Shown piece after piece: positions 33,279 through 44,117 of a stretch of 64,000 bases of DNA. The position numbers and the translations under genes were made by a program. Under the pieces are notes generated by a model that had not been told where the DNA came from, did no database searches, and was given only the letters and a program-made list of their open reading frames with translations. Every line of letters starts with the position of its first letter. Position 1 is the stretch's first letter. This stretch comes from Acholoe squamosa (Eukaryota > Annelida > Polychaeta > Phyllodocida > Polynoidae): assembly GCA_949317995.1 (NCBI GenBank), contig OX439038.1, positions 2,932,001 through 2,996,000 on the forward strand, read 5' to 3'.

Positions 33279-35804
33279 GGGTCATTCCTGTGAAACCTCC
33301 CACTGTCTGCTTTTTGGGGGCTTTTTGGCTTTCTTTGGTTGTGGAATAAGAATTATTTTCTCACATTTTGGTCTGGTCGTCGATAAAAATGTGCAAAAAA
33401 AAAGGCAAATTATATTTTTGTACTGCATGCTTGAACCCGACATGGGTAGAAAAGGTACATTTCTTGGTTTTAGACAAAGGCCCAGATGCTCTAGTTGTTG
33501 TATATGAAGTGGCTATATGATTGGACAGGCTTAAGTGCTTCTGTGAGGTCTTCATCTATGTACAACTGCTCGTTAACACGACTGACCGGTATCCAAGGTA
33601 TTTGCATGGTGTTGGTAAAATGCCTCTGGTTATAATGTGAGTTGTGTGATGTATTCTTTTGTTATTTGATCTATTAGTAAACCTTTTGAACTAGTAAATG
33701 AAGCCTAATAAGATGGTATAAGATGAGATTTTCTCACATTTTGGTCTGGTTGTACTGCATGCTTGAACCCGACATGGGTAGTGAATGTGCATTTCTTGGT
33801 TTTAAACAATGGCCCAGATGCTCTAGTTGTTGCATATGGAGTGGCATTATGATTGGCCAGGTTTAAGTGCTTCTGTGAGGTCTTTATCTATGTACCACTG
33901 CTCGGAAACACGACTGATGGAAATCCGCTAATCTATGGGTAGTTTTTGACTGATGACTGTCATACTAGTAATTATGCATGATCAAGTTGTCATATGAGAA
34001 ATATCATATGACTAGTGGTGTATGGAGTAAATACATTAAGCTCTCATGAAAATAGTGTTATTTCCAGTTGTCACTGGTTTATTCAGCTTTAGGCAACATG
34101 TAAGAAATATCAATCATACAGTAGTTAGTATGTAGGTAATTTGTACATACAGTAAGTATACAGTAGTTTATAAAGTATAATGTTCTGTTCCACTCCACCT
34201 GTGAGGTAATAATAATACAATGTCCAGCATAGTTCTAGGTGGGTTCCCACACCTAGCTCCTGACCTGCTGTTTAGAGGAATAATGTAATAATGGATAACT
34301 TTACCCTCTGGTGGATGTCTTGAGGAAGATACCCTCTGGCCACTAATGATGGAAACCAATGCCTGTCTAGCATAGTTTCACCATAGTGCAGTGGTATAGC
34401 AGGTAGCAGGAGATGACTGGAGATGTTACCTCTGGAGCGGTACTTGGTGTTCTGAATTCTAGGAGGTGCAGCCAGGCTATTTGTAGCAGATCTTGGCAAT
34501 GCACCTCAGACTGACTGGGGCCAGTGGCATCTGCCTAACTCTGCAACTGTTTGAGGGGAGGCTTTCATGTGTCACTGGGTGCACAAAGGACCCCCATGGA
34601 CGCCGCTGTGTCCCCCATTGTCTTGGTCGGTTGTGTAACTTCAAACCCCCATATCTCAGAAGTTTACGCCATTACAACCGCCATTTTGCGCATGCGTGGA
34701 GTTGAATATGCCAAATTTATAATGCCCGCTTGATAGGCGCGTAACTTGCGCCGGTTTGTCTGTAGTGCACTCAGAGGTCAAATCAGTCTCCATGGCGTAA
34801 CTTCCTTAATAATGGGAGTTCCTCCTCGATCCTGGGCTCATTTTGATCGTCTAATTATGGGCTTTCCATAGATGCTTTGATATTTGACCTAGGTTGCTCA
34901 GGAGCGACGCTAGAGCGACCGGACGGTTATGGTGTCGTGCTTATGTAACCCATTGTTCAGTTATTAGAGTGCTCAGACACTCATGACGGCGTCTGCGGTG
35001 CCCAGGCACCCGTGACGGCCGGTTGCATTCACTTACAACTTATTAGTTTGTGCACTGAACCATGAGGTCGCACACTGAGACCCTCATTTTTATTATATTG
35101 TGCAGTGAACCATTAGGTCGGACCCTTTGATGACATAAACTCTGTCTAACTGACTTGGCTGGTGTGCAGTGGGGCATGAACGCTCTTTATACAAAGTTTG
35201 AGCGCTCTTATAGCTCTTAGAACCAACCTATGTATTAATTTCTTAGATATTCTTTGATTAATACAATAATATGTTAGAATTTATGGAATAATAAAATGGT
35301 ATATCATGACCATATACAAAATGTACCTTATGATTGGTAATTGATGATTGTTCAGGCAACTGCTCATATTGAGGATATAATATATTGATTTTCATGCTTA
35401 TATGATGAGTTTTAAGCCAGTTAGATCAAAGTTGAGATTGTGTGTTAGAAATTTCTGAAAAATGCTAATCACCACAAAATGTTACATGTCATAATTTTCT
35501 AAGTTTATGTGACCCAGTTCTAGTTTTTGGTACACTCATACTACACTATTATACAAGTTTGGATATTCAATATAGTAATGATGAGCATTTATAGAATGAG
35601 TTGTATGTGTTTGAACTTATTCCCATCAGTCATGTTAACGAGAACATATGGTTTTACGGTGAGTGTGATAAAAACTGACCTCCTGGGAGTTAATTACTTG
35701 AATGAACCTTTTTATAAAGCCAAGATATAGGGCTATCAATAAAATAAAGCCTTAAAATGTAACCCCCTGACCCTCAAAAGTGGGAGGTTTCACAAGAATC
35801 GCCC
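33279..35804. mobile_element. MITE-A type inverted-repeat element, 2526 bp, with ATAT target duplication
   Basis: The left end GGGTCATTCCTGTGAAACCT and the right end, read in reverse, GGGCGATTCTTGTGAAACCT match in 18 of 20 bases. The continuation CCCACT is common to both. ATAT flanks both sides (33275-33278 and 35805-35808), and the uninterrupted satellite reads GCTATATAGAAG, as expected of the empty site. Inside is a direct repeat of about 200 bp (33354-33595 and 33726-33930: TTTTCTCACATTTTGGTCTGG ... GTGCTTCTGTGAGGTCTT). No transposase domain is visible, so the element is probably non-autonomous. A related end is at 4634. Confidence 0.8.
33354..33930. repeat. Internal direct repeat of the 33-36 kb element
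   Basis: Copies at 33354-33595 and 33726-33930 share CATGCTTGAACCCGACATGGGTAG, CATTTCTTGGTTTTA and CCCAGATGCTCTAGTTGTTG. The first copy has an extra segment encoding an A-rich tract near 33395. Confidence 0.75.
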
Positions 35805-36164
35805 ATATAGAAGTATAAAACCATTTTCTGTATGAGCCTGTTAGATCTTTATGCCATCAGTCCCAATGTACCCTGATCTACACAATGCTATATAGAATTA
35901 TAAAACCATTTTCTGTATGAGCCTGTTAGATCTTTATGCCATCAGTCCCAATGTACCCTGATCTACACAAAGCTATATAGAATTATAAAACCATTTTCTG
36001 TATGAGCCTGTTAGATCTTTATGCCATCAGTGTCAATGTGCCCTGATCTACACAAAGCTATATAGAAGTATAAAACCATTTCCTGTATGAGCCTGTTAGA
36101 TCTTTATGCCATCAGTCCCAATTTACCCTGATCTACCCAAAACCATTTTCTGTATGAGCCTGTT
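35805..36164. repeat. 85-bp satellite, right part, about four units
   Basis: TAAAACCATTT starts at 35816, 35901, 35986 and 36071, exactly 85 bp apart. A final shortened unit follows near 36140. Units are over 90% alike. Confidence 0.95.
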
Positions 36165-37196
36165 GCACTGTGCAAACATGTGGAAAAGTTAGACGTATTC
36201 TGTTTGTAGCTTCCATTAGACACTACCATATTTGGTAAAGACCTTACTGGCATTACTGATTTAATGGAAATGGGGTTTTCCTGTTTAAGAGGGGCATATT
36301 GTGAAAAATTGATAGTTCTTTTGATAGGATCTCCTCCCTCCCTCACCTTGAGTCATAAGCACTGTTAAATGTAAGTAACACTAGGGGTTTGAATGGCATC
36401 CCTATATAGTCTGTGTCCTAATGTCAGTCTATGTGACATTATTGGACAAAAGCGCTGACCCCTATGGTATGCAGAGAGATCATGTCTTTGTTAGCCATTA
36501 CGCAATGTAACCTTTCACCTGCATTATGAGAAAGCCAGGAAAAGCTGTGCAGTAATTATATAAGGTTTAGTAGGGCAGTCGTACTGGTGCAGACATTAGG
36601 GACTACTAGTGCATGGTACCGTTATGGCCAAATTGTTAGGTTCTCACTACGATTTAAAGGACAGCAGTCGTAGTGTGTTAAGAAATGGCCTCCAGTGAAG
36701 TGTCTCTCAATGTATAGATTCTAAAGTTACAAAGTCTGGAAACAGCCAAATGTCCCATAATATGATATTGTGCAATGCTGGTGGAAGTATAATGTTATAA
36801 CAAACTGTGTTAATGATATGGCTCAACCTGTTTGTCTGCAGTTGGGTAAGGTTTTTTGTTTTTTATGTGGTATCAGAACACTTTACTTACCAGGCATTTG
36901 CTGAAGCATGTGTTTCCCAACAATAATGAACTGAATCCTTTACATAGATCACAAACGTAATGCTAGAATAGAGGCACATTTTACTGTCGTCTTTGAGTAC
37001 CTAGCTTTGTGATTAAATTGTGTGAAATATATAGTCTGCCCAAATGTAAACTGTAAATGGGGCTCAATATTATATGAAGGTTGTGTAAATCAACAGTTTT
37101 GTCCCTATGGTGATGGATGCAACCATGTTCCAGTTTAAGCATGACAAGAACCATTGGTGAATTCATTTCTACTGATGTGACTTGAATGAAACCTGT
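36165..37196 (+). repeat. R6 modules and unrecognised sequence
   Basis: 36385-36530 (GTGACATTATTGGACAAAAGCGCTGACCC) resembles 53234, 57112 and 63480. 36551-36693 is about 90% like 57452-57593. 36694-36860 (TAGATTCTAAAG...GTTTGTCTGCAGTTG) resembles 54430-54580. 36900-36990 is an R5/R6 end module. Confidence 0.6.
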
Positions 37197-37219
37197 GTAG
37201 AGGTCGGCGGAAAATGTCC

Positions 37220-37291
37220 TGGAGAAACCGGGAGTCGAACCCTGGACCCTCCAACCTGTGGGCGGAAGCTCTACCGCTGAGCTACTTCCCC
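37220..37291 (-). pseudogene. tRNA-like sequence (tRNA-derived SINE head)
   Basis: On the minus strand, GGGGAAG and TTTCTCC form a seven-pair acceptor stem (two G-T pairs). GCTC AGCGGTA GAGC forms a D arm, and CAGGG TTCGACT CCCGG forms a T arm with one mismatch. The anticodon stem is poor and position 33 is not T, so no isotype can be given. A box (TAGCTCAGCGGTAGAGC) and B box (GGTTCGACTCC) are recognisable. It is followed by GGACATTTTCCGCCGACCTC, which is repeated after a second copy, so it is a repeat rather than a working tRNA gene. Confidence 0.65.
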
Positions 37292-37372
37292 GTCTGACAT
37301 TCTCTACCTCCATCTACACCGGGTCCTCATTCCTCCATACCCAGGAGGACTGGCTTGGTTTCTCCATCAATG

Positions 37373-37470
37373 TAGAGGTCGGCGGAAAACGTCTTTGGAG
37401 AAACTGGGACTCGAACCCGGGACCCTCCAACTTCGAAGCTGGAGGGTCCCGGGTTCGAGCCCCGGTTCAG
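37373..37470. repeat. Head-to-head tRNA 3' halves forming a 58-bp palindrome
   Basis: GTAGAGGTCGGCGGAAAA at 37197 recurs at 37374 with the tRNA-like 3' half behind it. From 37406-37429 to 37440-37463 two 24-base arms (containing CTCGAACCCGGGACCCTCCA and its complement) pair with one mismatch around a CTTCGAAG core. Both arms contain a B-box-like GGTTCGAGNCC, facing opposite ways. The plus-strand arm has a perfect T-stem. Confidence 0.8.
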
Positions 37471-37479
37471 GTAGCTATG

Positions 37480-37665
37480 TAATATTCTCCATCAATGAGA
37501 GGCTCCTTCTATGAACAGGTTTTGCCTTTTTCTGAAGCACCTATTTCCCCTACAATGCTGAAATGATTCCCACAGATCATGGCAGGCAATGTTAGAACAA
37601 AGGGAGCATTCTATAAACTTTACACACATATTACTCACTGCAGTGTTTGAGGTTTTTCACTCTAT
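37480..37665 (+). repeat. R5/R6 end module
   Basis: CTACAATGCTGAAATGATTCCCACAGATCATGGCAGGCAATGTTAGAA and GGGAGCATTCTATAAACTTTAC match 20200-20290 and 30510-30590. Confidence 0.6.
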
Positions 37666-38600
37666 AGCCAGCAAGCAGAAAGGACAGTTACTGCGGGATT
37701 TAGTACCAGATTTAGCCACCAGGGGGCACCACTATGGACTAGAATAGGAAAAATATGACTAAAAATGTTATAGGCTACTTTTTTATGGAGAATTCAATGA
37801 TTTTTGATAAAACGTTCTATTTTGGATGGAAAGGTTCCAAATTTGGCATGTAAAAAGAATTTTTTTGGGCCAAAAAAACATTTTTGTTGATTTATGTTGC
37901 CATGGAAACATGATTTTCATTCTAAATAGGAAAATCAATGATCCCATTTGAAGGAACACTCTCACAAGGTTTACTATGGTGAAAACAGAATGAAAATACC
38001 ATTTCTAGATCAAAAGTTATGGGCAAAAGAATAAAAATGTATACGAATTTAGCTAATTAGCATAAATTATGCTAATTAGCTATATATCTCATGACCAATT
38101 AGACATAGAGCTTATTAACATTCTTGAAATGGTCACACCTACCCATATCTAGGAAGCCATTCCTCCAAAACTAACAGGAGTATCTTCTCATGCTATGTAT
38201 CACTGTAAAGCTAGTGATTTGAATTTTAAAGTTGACGTTTTGCACGGAGCACCCTTTCTCCTTGCCTCTACACATGTGTGTAGCCCTAGGGTGGGATGGA
38301 GAAAAAAAGCCAATATGAAATCGGATGTGAAGACAGTGTTTAAAATCAAGAAAAGGGGAACATATGACAGCAAAAGGTGGTGAAAGACTTGATTTCAGAA
38401 TTAAGATTGAGAATCGTTTATCTCACTTGATTGATTGATTGATCTATTTATGTTTTCTTTTGTTCATAGGCTCAGAAGCCAACAATATCAACTTTTTTGG
38501 AACAGGTTCAAAACAAAAGTACGCACTCATCAATTCCACATGCAAAAAAAAATGCCCTTACTGTTAGAAGTATGAATTGGGCCTCCATTGCTGCTTTAAC
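37666..38600. other. Non-coding stretch with a 31-bp palindrome
   Basis: 38051-38064 (AGCTAATTAGCATA) and 38068-38081 (TATGCTAATTAGCT) are perfect 14-base arms around AAT. Each arm contains TAATTAG, a homeodomain-type core. A (GATT)n run is at about 38427-38441. No gene is seen. Confidence 0.6.
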
Positions 38601-39035
38601 TCTTTCTATCCCTGTGTTTCCTAAATACAGCGTTATAGAACTGCATATATATAGTACAGAGTGTTAAGGATTTTTAACCCTATTTTCTTAGGTATAGGGA
38701 ACTATATCAATTATCTTCAATAAGCATAAACTCATTTCTGATGTGTATTTTTTTTTATCAATCTTCACTAGTAGCACAGACACTATAAGGTCACTGTCTC
38801 TCGCCCCTACAAATCACTGTCTGCCTGCTAGTATGTGCTAACCAAGAGCTTGGCCTATCACCTTCCATCAGTTTAGATGCTTCGTTTGAATTCACAGCAC
38901 ACTTTTCTTTTAAGTAGTGAAGCGAGGAGTGCTAGGGTTATTCACACCCTGCAGGTAAACATGTACTATGCTGCTCCAGGGTAAAGAGGACAGGTCATGA
39001 TAGGGGTTAATTTGGCACTCTGGGTAGTCTACCAA
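38601..39035 (+). repeat. R1 dispersed repeat without MITE-C
   Basis: CCCCTACAAATCACTGTCTGCC at 38802 through GATGCTTCGTTTGAATTCACAGCACAC is R1. It then runs on uninterrupted by MITE-C (GGGTTATTCACACCCTGCAGG), like the 31.6 kb copy. Confidence 0.65.
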
Positions 39036-39273
39036 CTTTAGTCAAAAGTTATACATATGTTAGTACCACAGGTAGGTTTACTGACGTAGTAACATAAGAA
39101 AACCCTATCGTATACCTTTTTTTTCTTGGGGGGAAGTGTAGGATTTGATGAATCATTTATTAATTAGGATGTAGGATAGTAATTAATGCAGCTAATTTCA
39201 GCTAACTACAACTCTGGGACCTTCATTGAATGTTAAGATATTCCTGCTTCAAAGAAAGGTTTCAACTTCACTT
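39036..39273. other. Unrecognised spacer before the segmental duplication
   Basis: No repeat partner was noticed. Confidence 0.3.
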
Positions 39274-40858
39274 TCCTTCTATATTCCCTTCATAGGGCAG
39301 CTGAACAGTTCATGTTTGTTTAGTGCATTCAACTGAATTTCATGGAAAGTCAAATGTCGAAAAACAATTATAGATAGCATATATAAACAAAAGCATCCTT
39401 TTTTTATAAATACTACAATGGAACTATGCTGGGGAGGAAGTGATCACATCCTTCCAAGTAGCTGGTACACTGAAAAAAGTCTTCCTGACAAAATGACATG
39501 TATATCCATGTCAACTTGATTTGACACATAGAGCACATGTCATTGGGACATGGCACATATGTCATCATGACAACTGTCTTCATTACGCATGTCAAGTGGA
39601 GTTGACAAACCAAATGTGAGAGTGTCAACCTCATTCAACATGCCTTTCACGCATGTCATGTGGGAGACAATCGTGACCTGTGCAGTATGTGTCAAAGCGA
39701 TCAGTCTTCTTTTCTCTGTGTAGGCTTTAAATAGCGATCACTCACCGACTCCTACAGACATGTATTTCTAGCATACATCTAGTGGGCAATGTGTTTTTCA
39801 GCCCTATGCAGGCAACAATTGGATTTATTTTCACTCTCCTGAAGAGCCAATTTGGCACCTCCATTTCAAGTCCTTGTCAGCTTTCTCTTCCTGCCCCTCT
39901 GCTAAACCATGTGGATGGGCATGAAGTCAAATGTCCTCTTCAAGTATGTCATGTTTAGTCCTGTCCTCAATGGTCTAAAGGGACTGAGCAGTGCTTCAAT
40001 ATAACACAAGGTAATACATGAAAATGCTTTATGAAAATTATTCTCTTTCATAGAAATAAATCAGCTTTTCACTGGTTACCATACCAAGAGCGCCCATAGA
40101 AACCAAATATTTCATGATCGGTCTCTGCTCATATTTTGGCCTTATATAGACTGCAGGGTTCCCTCCATTATATCGATTATACTCTTTTACATGTAGCCTC
40201 TACGTGACTGTATTTCTAACCGACTCTCATCGTTTCTGCCACAAAGGCACTGACACCCTCACTAGACAAGGGTCCACTGAGACACCATCTGAATACTAAC
40301 CCTATATACTAGCTGAATGGAGCTAGCCTTTACAGAAAGTCTTGACAGGTTATGAGGTATTTGGTATTCTGCATCAAATAGCATGGAAAAAAACTGATAT
40401 TACATTATTGATATTAAAGGACTATAGTGCTTAAAATTATGTCTAGTGTCTCTATAGACCAGTTTCAGCAGTACAGGTTTTTCTCATTGTAGTCACTGTA
40501 CTGAAAGAGGTCTGTTAGGAGCAGTGAACATGAAAGAAGCATCCCATCCTTTCCATTGAGAACTCAGACTTGAAAATTCTACAATGCAAAAAACTTACCA
40601 TATCCCATCAATCCTCAGAAATACTTACTAGGTGCATGCCAAGAAACGCATGCCAAGAATATCATCAGCTTTTACAGACAAAAATCTGGTAGACTACCTA
40701 CACTGCCAGTATCGATCTGTAACGTGGCCTACAAGTTCAGCTCTGGAGGTGTACCTGATATATGTAACAGGAAGACACAATGTCTTTAGTCCTCCTTGCC
40801 TGGTTCTGTTAAGTACCTTAAGAACATGTGCTGCAAATTCAAAATCGGTGGAAGGGAA
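39274..40858 (+). repeat. Segmental duplication, copy 1
   Basis: Colinear with 44118-45825 from CCTTCTATATTCCCTTCATAGG to TTCTGTTAAGTACCTTA-GAACATGTGCTG-AAATTC. Identity is roughly 90-95% by eye. It contains a MITE (39468-39720) absent from copy 2 and lacks the MITE-B present in copy 2. Confidence 0.9.
39468..39720. mobile_element. MITE with CACTGAAAAAAG ends, TA target site, empty site known
   Basis: The left end CACTGAAAAAAGTCTTCCTGA and the right end in reverse CACAGAGAAAAGAAGACTGA are inverted repeats. TA lies at 39466-39467 and 39721-39722. The paralogous copy reads AGCTGTTAGGC with a single TA at 44315-44316, which is the empty site. The interior is rich in ACATGTCAT/GTCATGTG-like words. 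The ends resemble MITE-C, but the interior does not. Confidence 0.85.
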
Positions 40859-41150
40859 TGAGCTGAGCTCTTGGTAAGGGTTTCCTTATAAAAAGTACTC
40901 CTGGGTGAAAACAGGCTACTCACACTTACTTAAGTTAGTGGATGAACCAGACATTATAGTAGTAGTCTACTCCAGGATCGTTGCTTATATGATGCTGGCA
41001 TCCAATGCCTTCTTTTTTAGCCATTGACAGAATGCACCGTCAAGACAAATGGGGAGTAATTTTCTGAGCATAACCTTACAAAATAAAGGCCTCCTAGACA
41101 GGCGTGGAATGTTATGTAAGTGGTTCGCTCGAAAACACCTAACAGAGACA
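40859..41150. other. Unrecognised spacer
   Basis: No gene or repeat partner seen. Confidence 0.3.
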
Positions 41151-41189
41151 GACTCTTTTAGTACATTGAGTTAAACCCAATGAGGGCCT

Positions 41190-41480
41190 TTCCTTCAACC
41201 CTCTTAAGACTCACTTATTCAATCACCACGAGAGGACATTTGACTTTAGGCCTCTCCACGGGACTTGTTGAAGCCGTAAGAAGAGAAGGCTGACTAGGAC
41301 ATTAAATGGAGGTTCTAAATTAGCTGCTACGGGAAATGGAGATCGATCCACTTCCTTCCTGCCTCTGAGGGTAACTAAGTAATAAAATAGTGATTCAGGG
41401 CGGGTTGAAGACACATGGGATGTATAGACCACTGGATGTATGGTGGAGGAGCATGTCTATAGGGTTGAGTTAATGATGGT
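41190..41480 (+). repeat. R2 dispersed repeat, copy 3
   Basis: TTCAACCCTCTTAAGACTCACTTATTCAATCACC, GAAGGCTGACTAGGACATT and AGGGCGGGTTGAAGACACAT match 32309-32520. Confidence 0.7.
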
Positions 41481-41814
41481 TGTTTAACCTCACTTTGAAT
41501 GTTGACAGCTAAGGTCATTCATGGTTGGAAACTAGACACATTAAAAATTAGGTTCTTTGTGTCTAGTCACTGCAGTCAAAGGAAATATTCATCATTGATA
41601 TCCAAAGAGACAGGAAAAATAGGCTTACATAGCCCAACAGGGAGACAGCGTTTTGTCCTCCGTTACTCCATACTCGCTGTCATTGTCTCTACAATGGAGA
41701 CAAATTTTGATACCTCATTCATCCTTACCAATTTTACAAGGCATTGACCCACCATAGCATTCCTGGAATATAATGGCCTTTGACCATCTACAGAGAAAAG
41801 GTTGGTGGGCTACA

Positions 41815-41821
<7 letters not shown>
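41481..41821. other. Non-coding stretch with an unassigned 82-codon frame
   Basis: The plus frame at 41499-41747 shows no domain and lies between repeats. I do not call it a gene. Confidence 0.3.

Positions 41822-41881
<60 letters not shown>
41822..41881. repeat. (TA)30 microsatellite
   Basis: Uninterrupted TA repeat. Confidence 0.95.
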
Positions 41882-41883
<2 letters not shown>

Positions 41884-41984
41884 CCTCTGCCATAGCCTGT
41901 ACGTTCAACACTGGACCAGCATATATCATATATTTACATGGGTGGTATGAATATACCATAGTGGTCTTAAACTGAGTCTTCCAA

Positions 41985-42240
41985 GGTACTCCGAAAGGAA
42001 AGTGTGCTGAGAATTCAAATAAAGTATTTAAATTGATTGGAGTTGACAGGCCAAGCTCTTGGTTAGCACGGGCAAGAAATCAAGACAGTTATATGTGTGG
42101 GTTTGAGAGAAGGTGACCATACCATTTCTGCTACTAGTTAAATAGCTAATGGAAAAAAAAGCACATCAGAAAGGATTTTATGCTTCTTGAAGATGATTGA
42201 TATAGTGTCGATATACAGTTTAGAAAAATATGGTTGCAAG
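41985..42240 (-). repeat. R1 dispersed repeat, inverted copy
   Basis: AGTGTGCTGAGAATTCAAA, GGCCAAGCTCTTGGTTAGCAC and TGCTTCTTGAAGATGATTGATAT are reverse complements of R1 blocks at 38706-38910. Confidence 0.65.
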
Positions 42241-42889
42241 TCCTAAGAACAGCGACCAAGCCTCAGATGTCAGACTTGAAGACATGTTCAATCAAAGGTC
42301 ATTTGCCAACTCAGAATTGATAAGAGTGAATGGTTGAGTTTGGTCCTGGGGAAATTCTTGCAAAAGCTCGAGTTAAAAGAATATCTAAACTGAAATCTTA
42401 TGATAATAAAGAATCACTATACATGTGCAAGATGTAAATTGTTATCAGGACATTAATTTGAATAAGATTTATACCCATCAAAAAAACACAGCAACGGAAA
42501 TTATAGCTATTTTCACCTAGACTTTTCTACCAATATTAGATATAGCCCTAATGCATCTGTGTACTCAAAGGCTTTTTCTAAAGCTGTTTAGAATACCCTT
42601 AATATTATGTGTTTTTTTTTTGCAATTTAGTGACATGGGCATGGTCCACTGTATTTTCTATTTTGAATTAATCTTTAATTTTTTTTTTGTAAACGTTTGA
42701 TTTGCCCACTTAGCCTTAGAATTCTCAGTCCAGCCTAAGAATGGATTAAGATATCACAGTCACATTTCTGGCTCATTTTCCGCCTTTTAATATACACATA
42801 TTCAGTCTCGTATTGACTCAATTTCTCTCTCTACCACCATCGAGCCACAAGCAGGGTCTGTTAGAGCCGAGTGCTCTTACACTGCAGTG
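42241..42889. other. Non-coding stretch, nothing recognised
   Basis: Contains T9-T10 runs near 42611 and 42680. No gene or repeat partner. Confidence 0.35.
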
Positions 42890-43884
42890 AGTATGTGTGT
42901 AGAGTGTTTAACATGCCCCCCCCCTCTATTCTAACATTGTCTGCCGTGAACTCTGACATCTCAGCATTGTTGGGAAAGACGTACTTTGGTCAAAGACTGG
43001 TAGGAGTATTCTGCTGTGTGAATGGATGGTAGAGAGATGCTTTAGGGGCTAGGTTTTGTAAGTTGATGGTAGCCTATAGGCGTGCGTCCACTGCCGTTTC
43101 GTCCGTTTCATTTATCATCGATTTCTATGGAGAAAAATACGGATGAAGGGAGACGGATGGTCCATCCGTCACAGTGGATGCACCCCTTACGATGGAGGGG
43201 ACAGCGGCCTTCAATGCCTGTATTGAGACCCTTGCTGTATACTTTATTTGGGGACTCAGTTGGGACATGTCTAGAATATTAAGGAGCTGCCATGAAACCC
43301 CTACTAAAGTGGATATGTTATGAATTGATTTCTGCACTGGGATGGGAGATGTGCTCTATTCAATGGCTTAGTAGACACAGGTGTCAACTGTGCCTAAAGG
43401 AGTACCAAAGAAATCATAGTAGTATATTCTTAACTTCCATTATAATACAATAACAATCAAGTTAACCAGATTCACATGTTAACCCTGCCAGCACCTGCTG
43501 TATGATTCCCTCCTCAACTCAAAACAGAAATGGACTTCTCGTCTTTAGAGTTGAAATTAAATTGTTGATGTTCATAAAAGAGTAAATCCTGCTATGATGC
43601 AATAGAATCTTCTCATATCATCTGACTTAGAGAACTCAATACCTATTAGTGAGTGAGATGGAACGTCTCTGCTACCTTTTTGCCATCATAGAGCAAATCC
43701 TTGCATATCTGTAAAACTAGGTAATAGGGACTGAGTTATCTAAGTCGGATCCTGTGAGAAGATATGTGAAGGTAAAGTTTTTAGATAGGATTAGCTTTTT
43801 AGGACAGCATCTGTCATTGACTCCATCAACAAACTTGTAGCTCACCAATGCTGTACAATAGCTTCATGCTGAACAGTTGGGACT
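42890..43884 (-). repeat. R5 dispersed repeat, inverted copy with an embedded MITE
   Basis: The reverse complement runs from TCCCAACTGTTCAGCATG (about 43878) to the TAGAGG/GGGAGCG-like end module near 42920. It matches 19720-20345 and 29960-30620 throughout. The MITE at 43078-43187 interrupts it. Confidence 0.65.
43078..43187. mobile_element. Short MITE with GTGCRTCCACTG ends
   Basis: The left AGGCGTGCGTCCACTG and the right, in reverse, AGGGGTGCATCCACTG match in 14 of 16 bases. Sub-terminal CGTTTCGTCCG and ATGGACCATCCGTC are loosely repeated. The R5 copies at 20 and 30 kb lack it. The ends sit near TA dinucleotides, but the exact target duplication is unclear. Confidence 0.65.
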
Positions 43885-43889
43885 ATAAA

Positions 43890-43964
<75 letters not shown>

Positions 43965-43974
43965 TAAACCTCTA
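43885..43974. repeat. (TA)n microsatellite with two TAC interruptions
   Basis: AT repeats are interrupted by ACAT at about 43908 and 43950. The tract directly abuts the end of the R5 copy. Confidence 0.9.
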
Positions 43975-44117
43975 TGACCAGCACAATGCACCAATATGGC
44001 AATGCCAAATTATTCAGTCTGGTTTTAGTATCTATTCACCGTGTGCATAAAAGAACCTAATTGTATTCTAGAGGTTATTCTTAGTATTACCTTGAGACTT
44101 ACTTGTGCGCCGGACCT

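Noticed and set aside
35805..36164. CRISPR-like regular 85-bp spacing
   Set aside because: The whole 85-bp unit is repeated without unique spacers; it is a satellite.
37220..37291. A functional tRNA gene
   Set aside because: The anticodon stem is poor, T33 is missing, the T-stem has a mismatch, and the unit plus its 3' tail is repeated nearby, as expected of a SINE.
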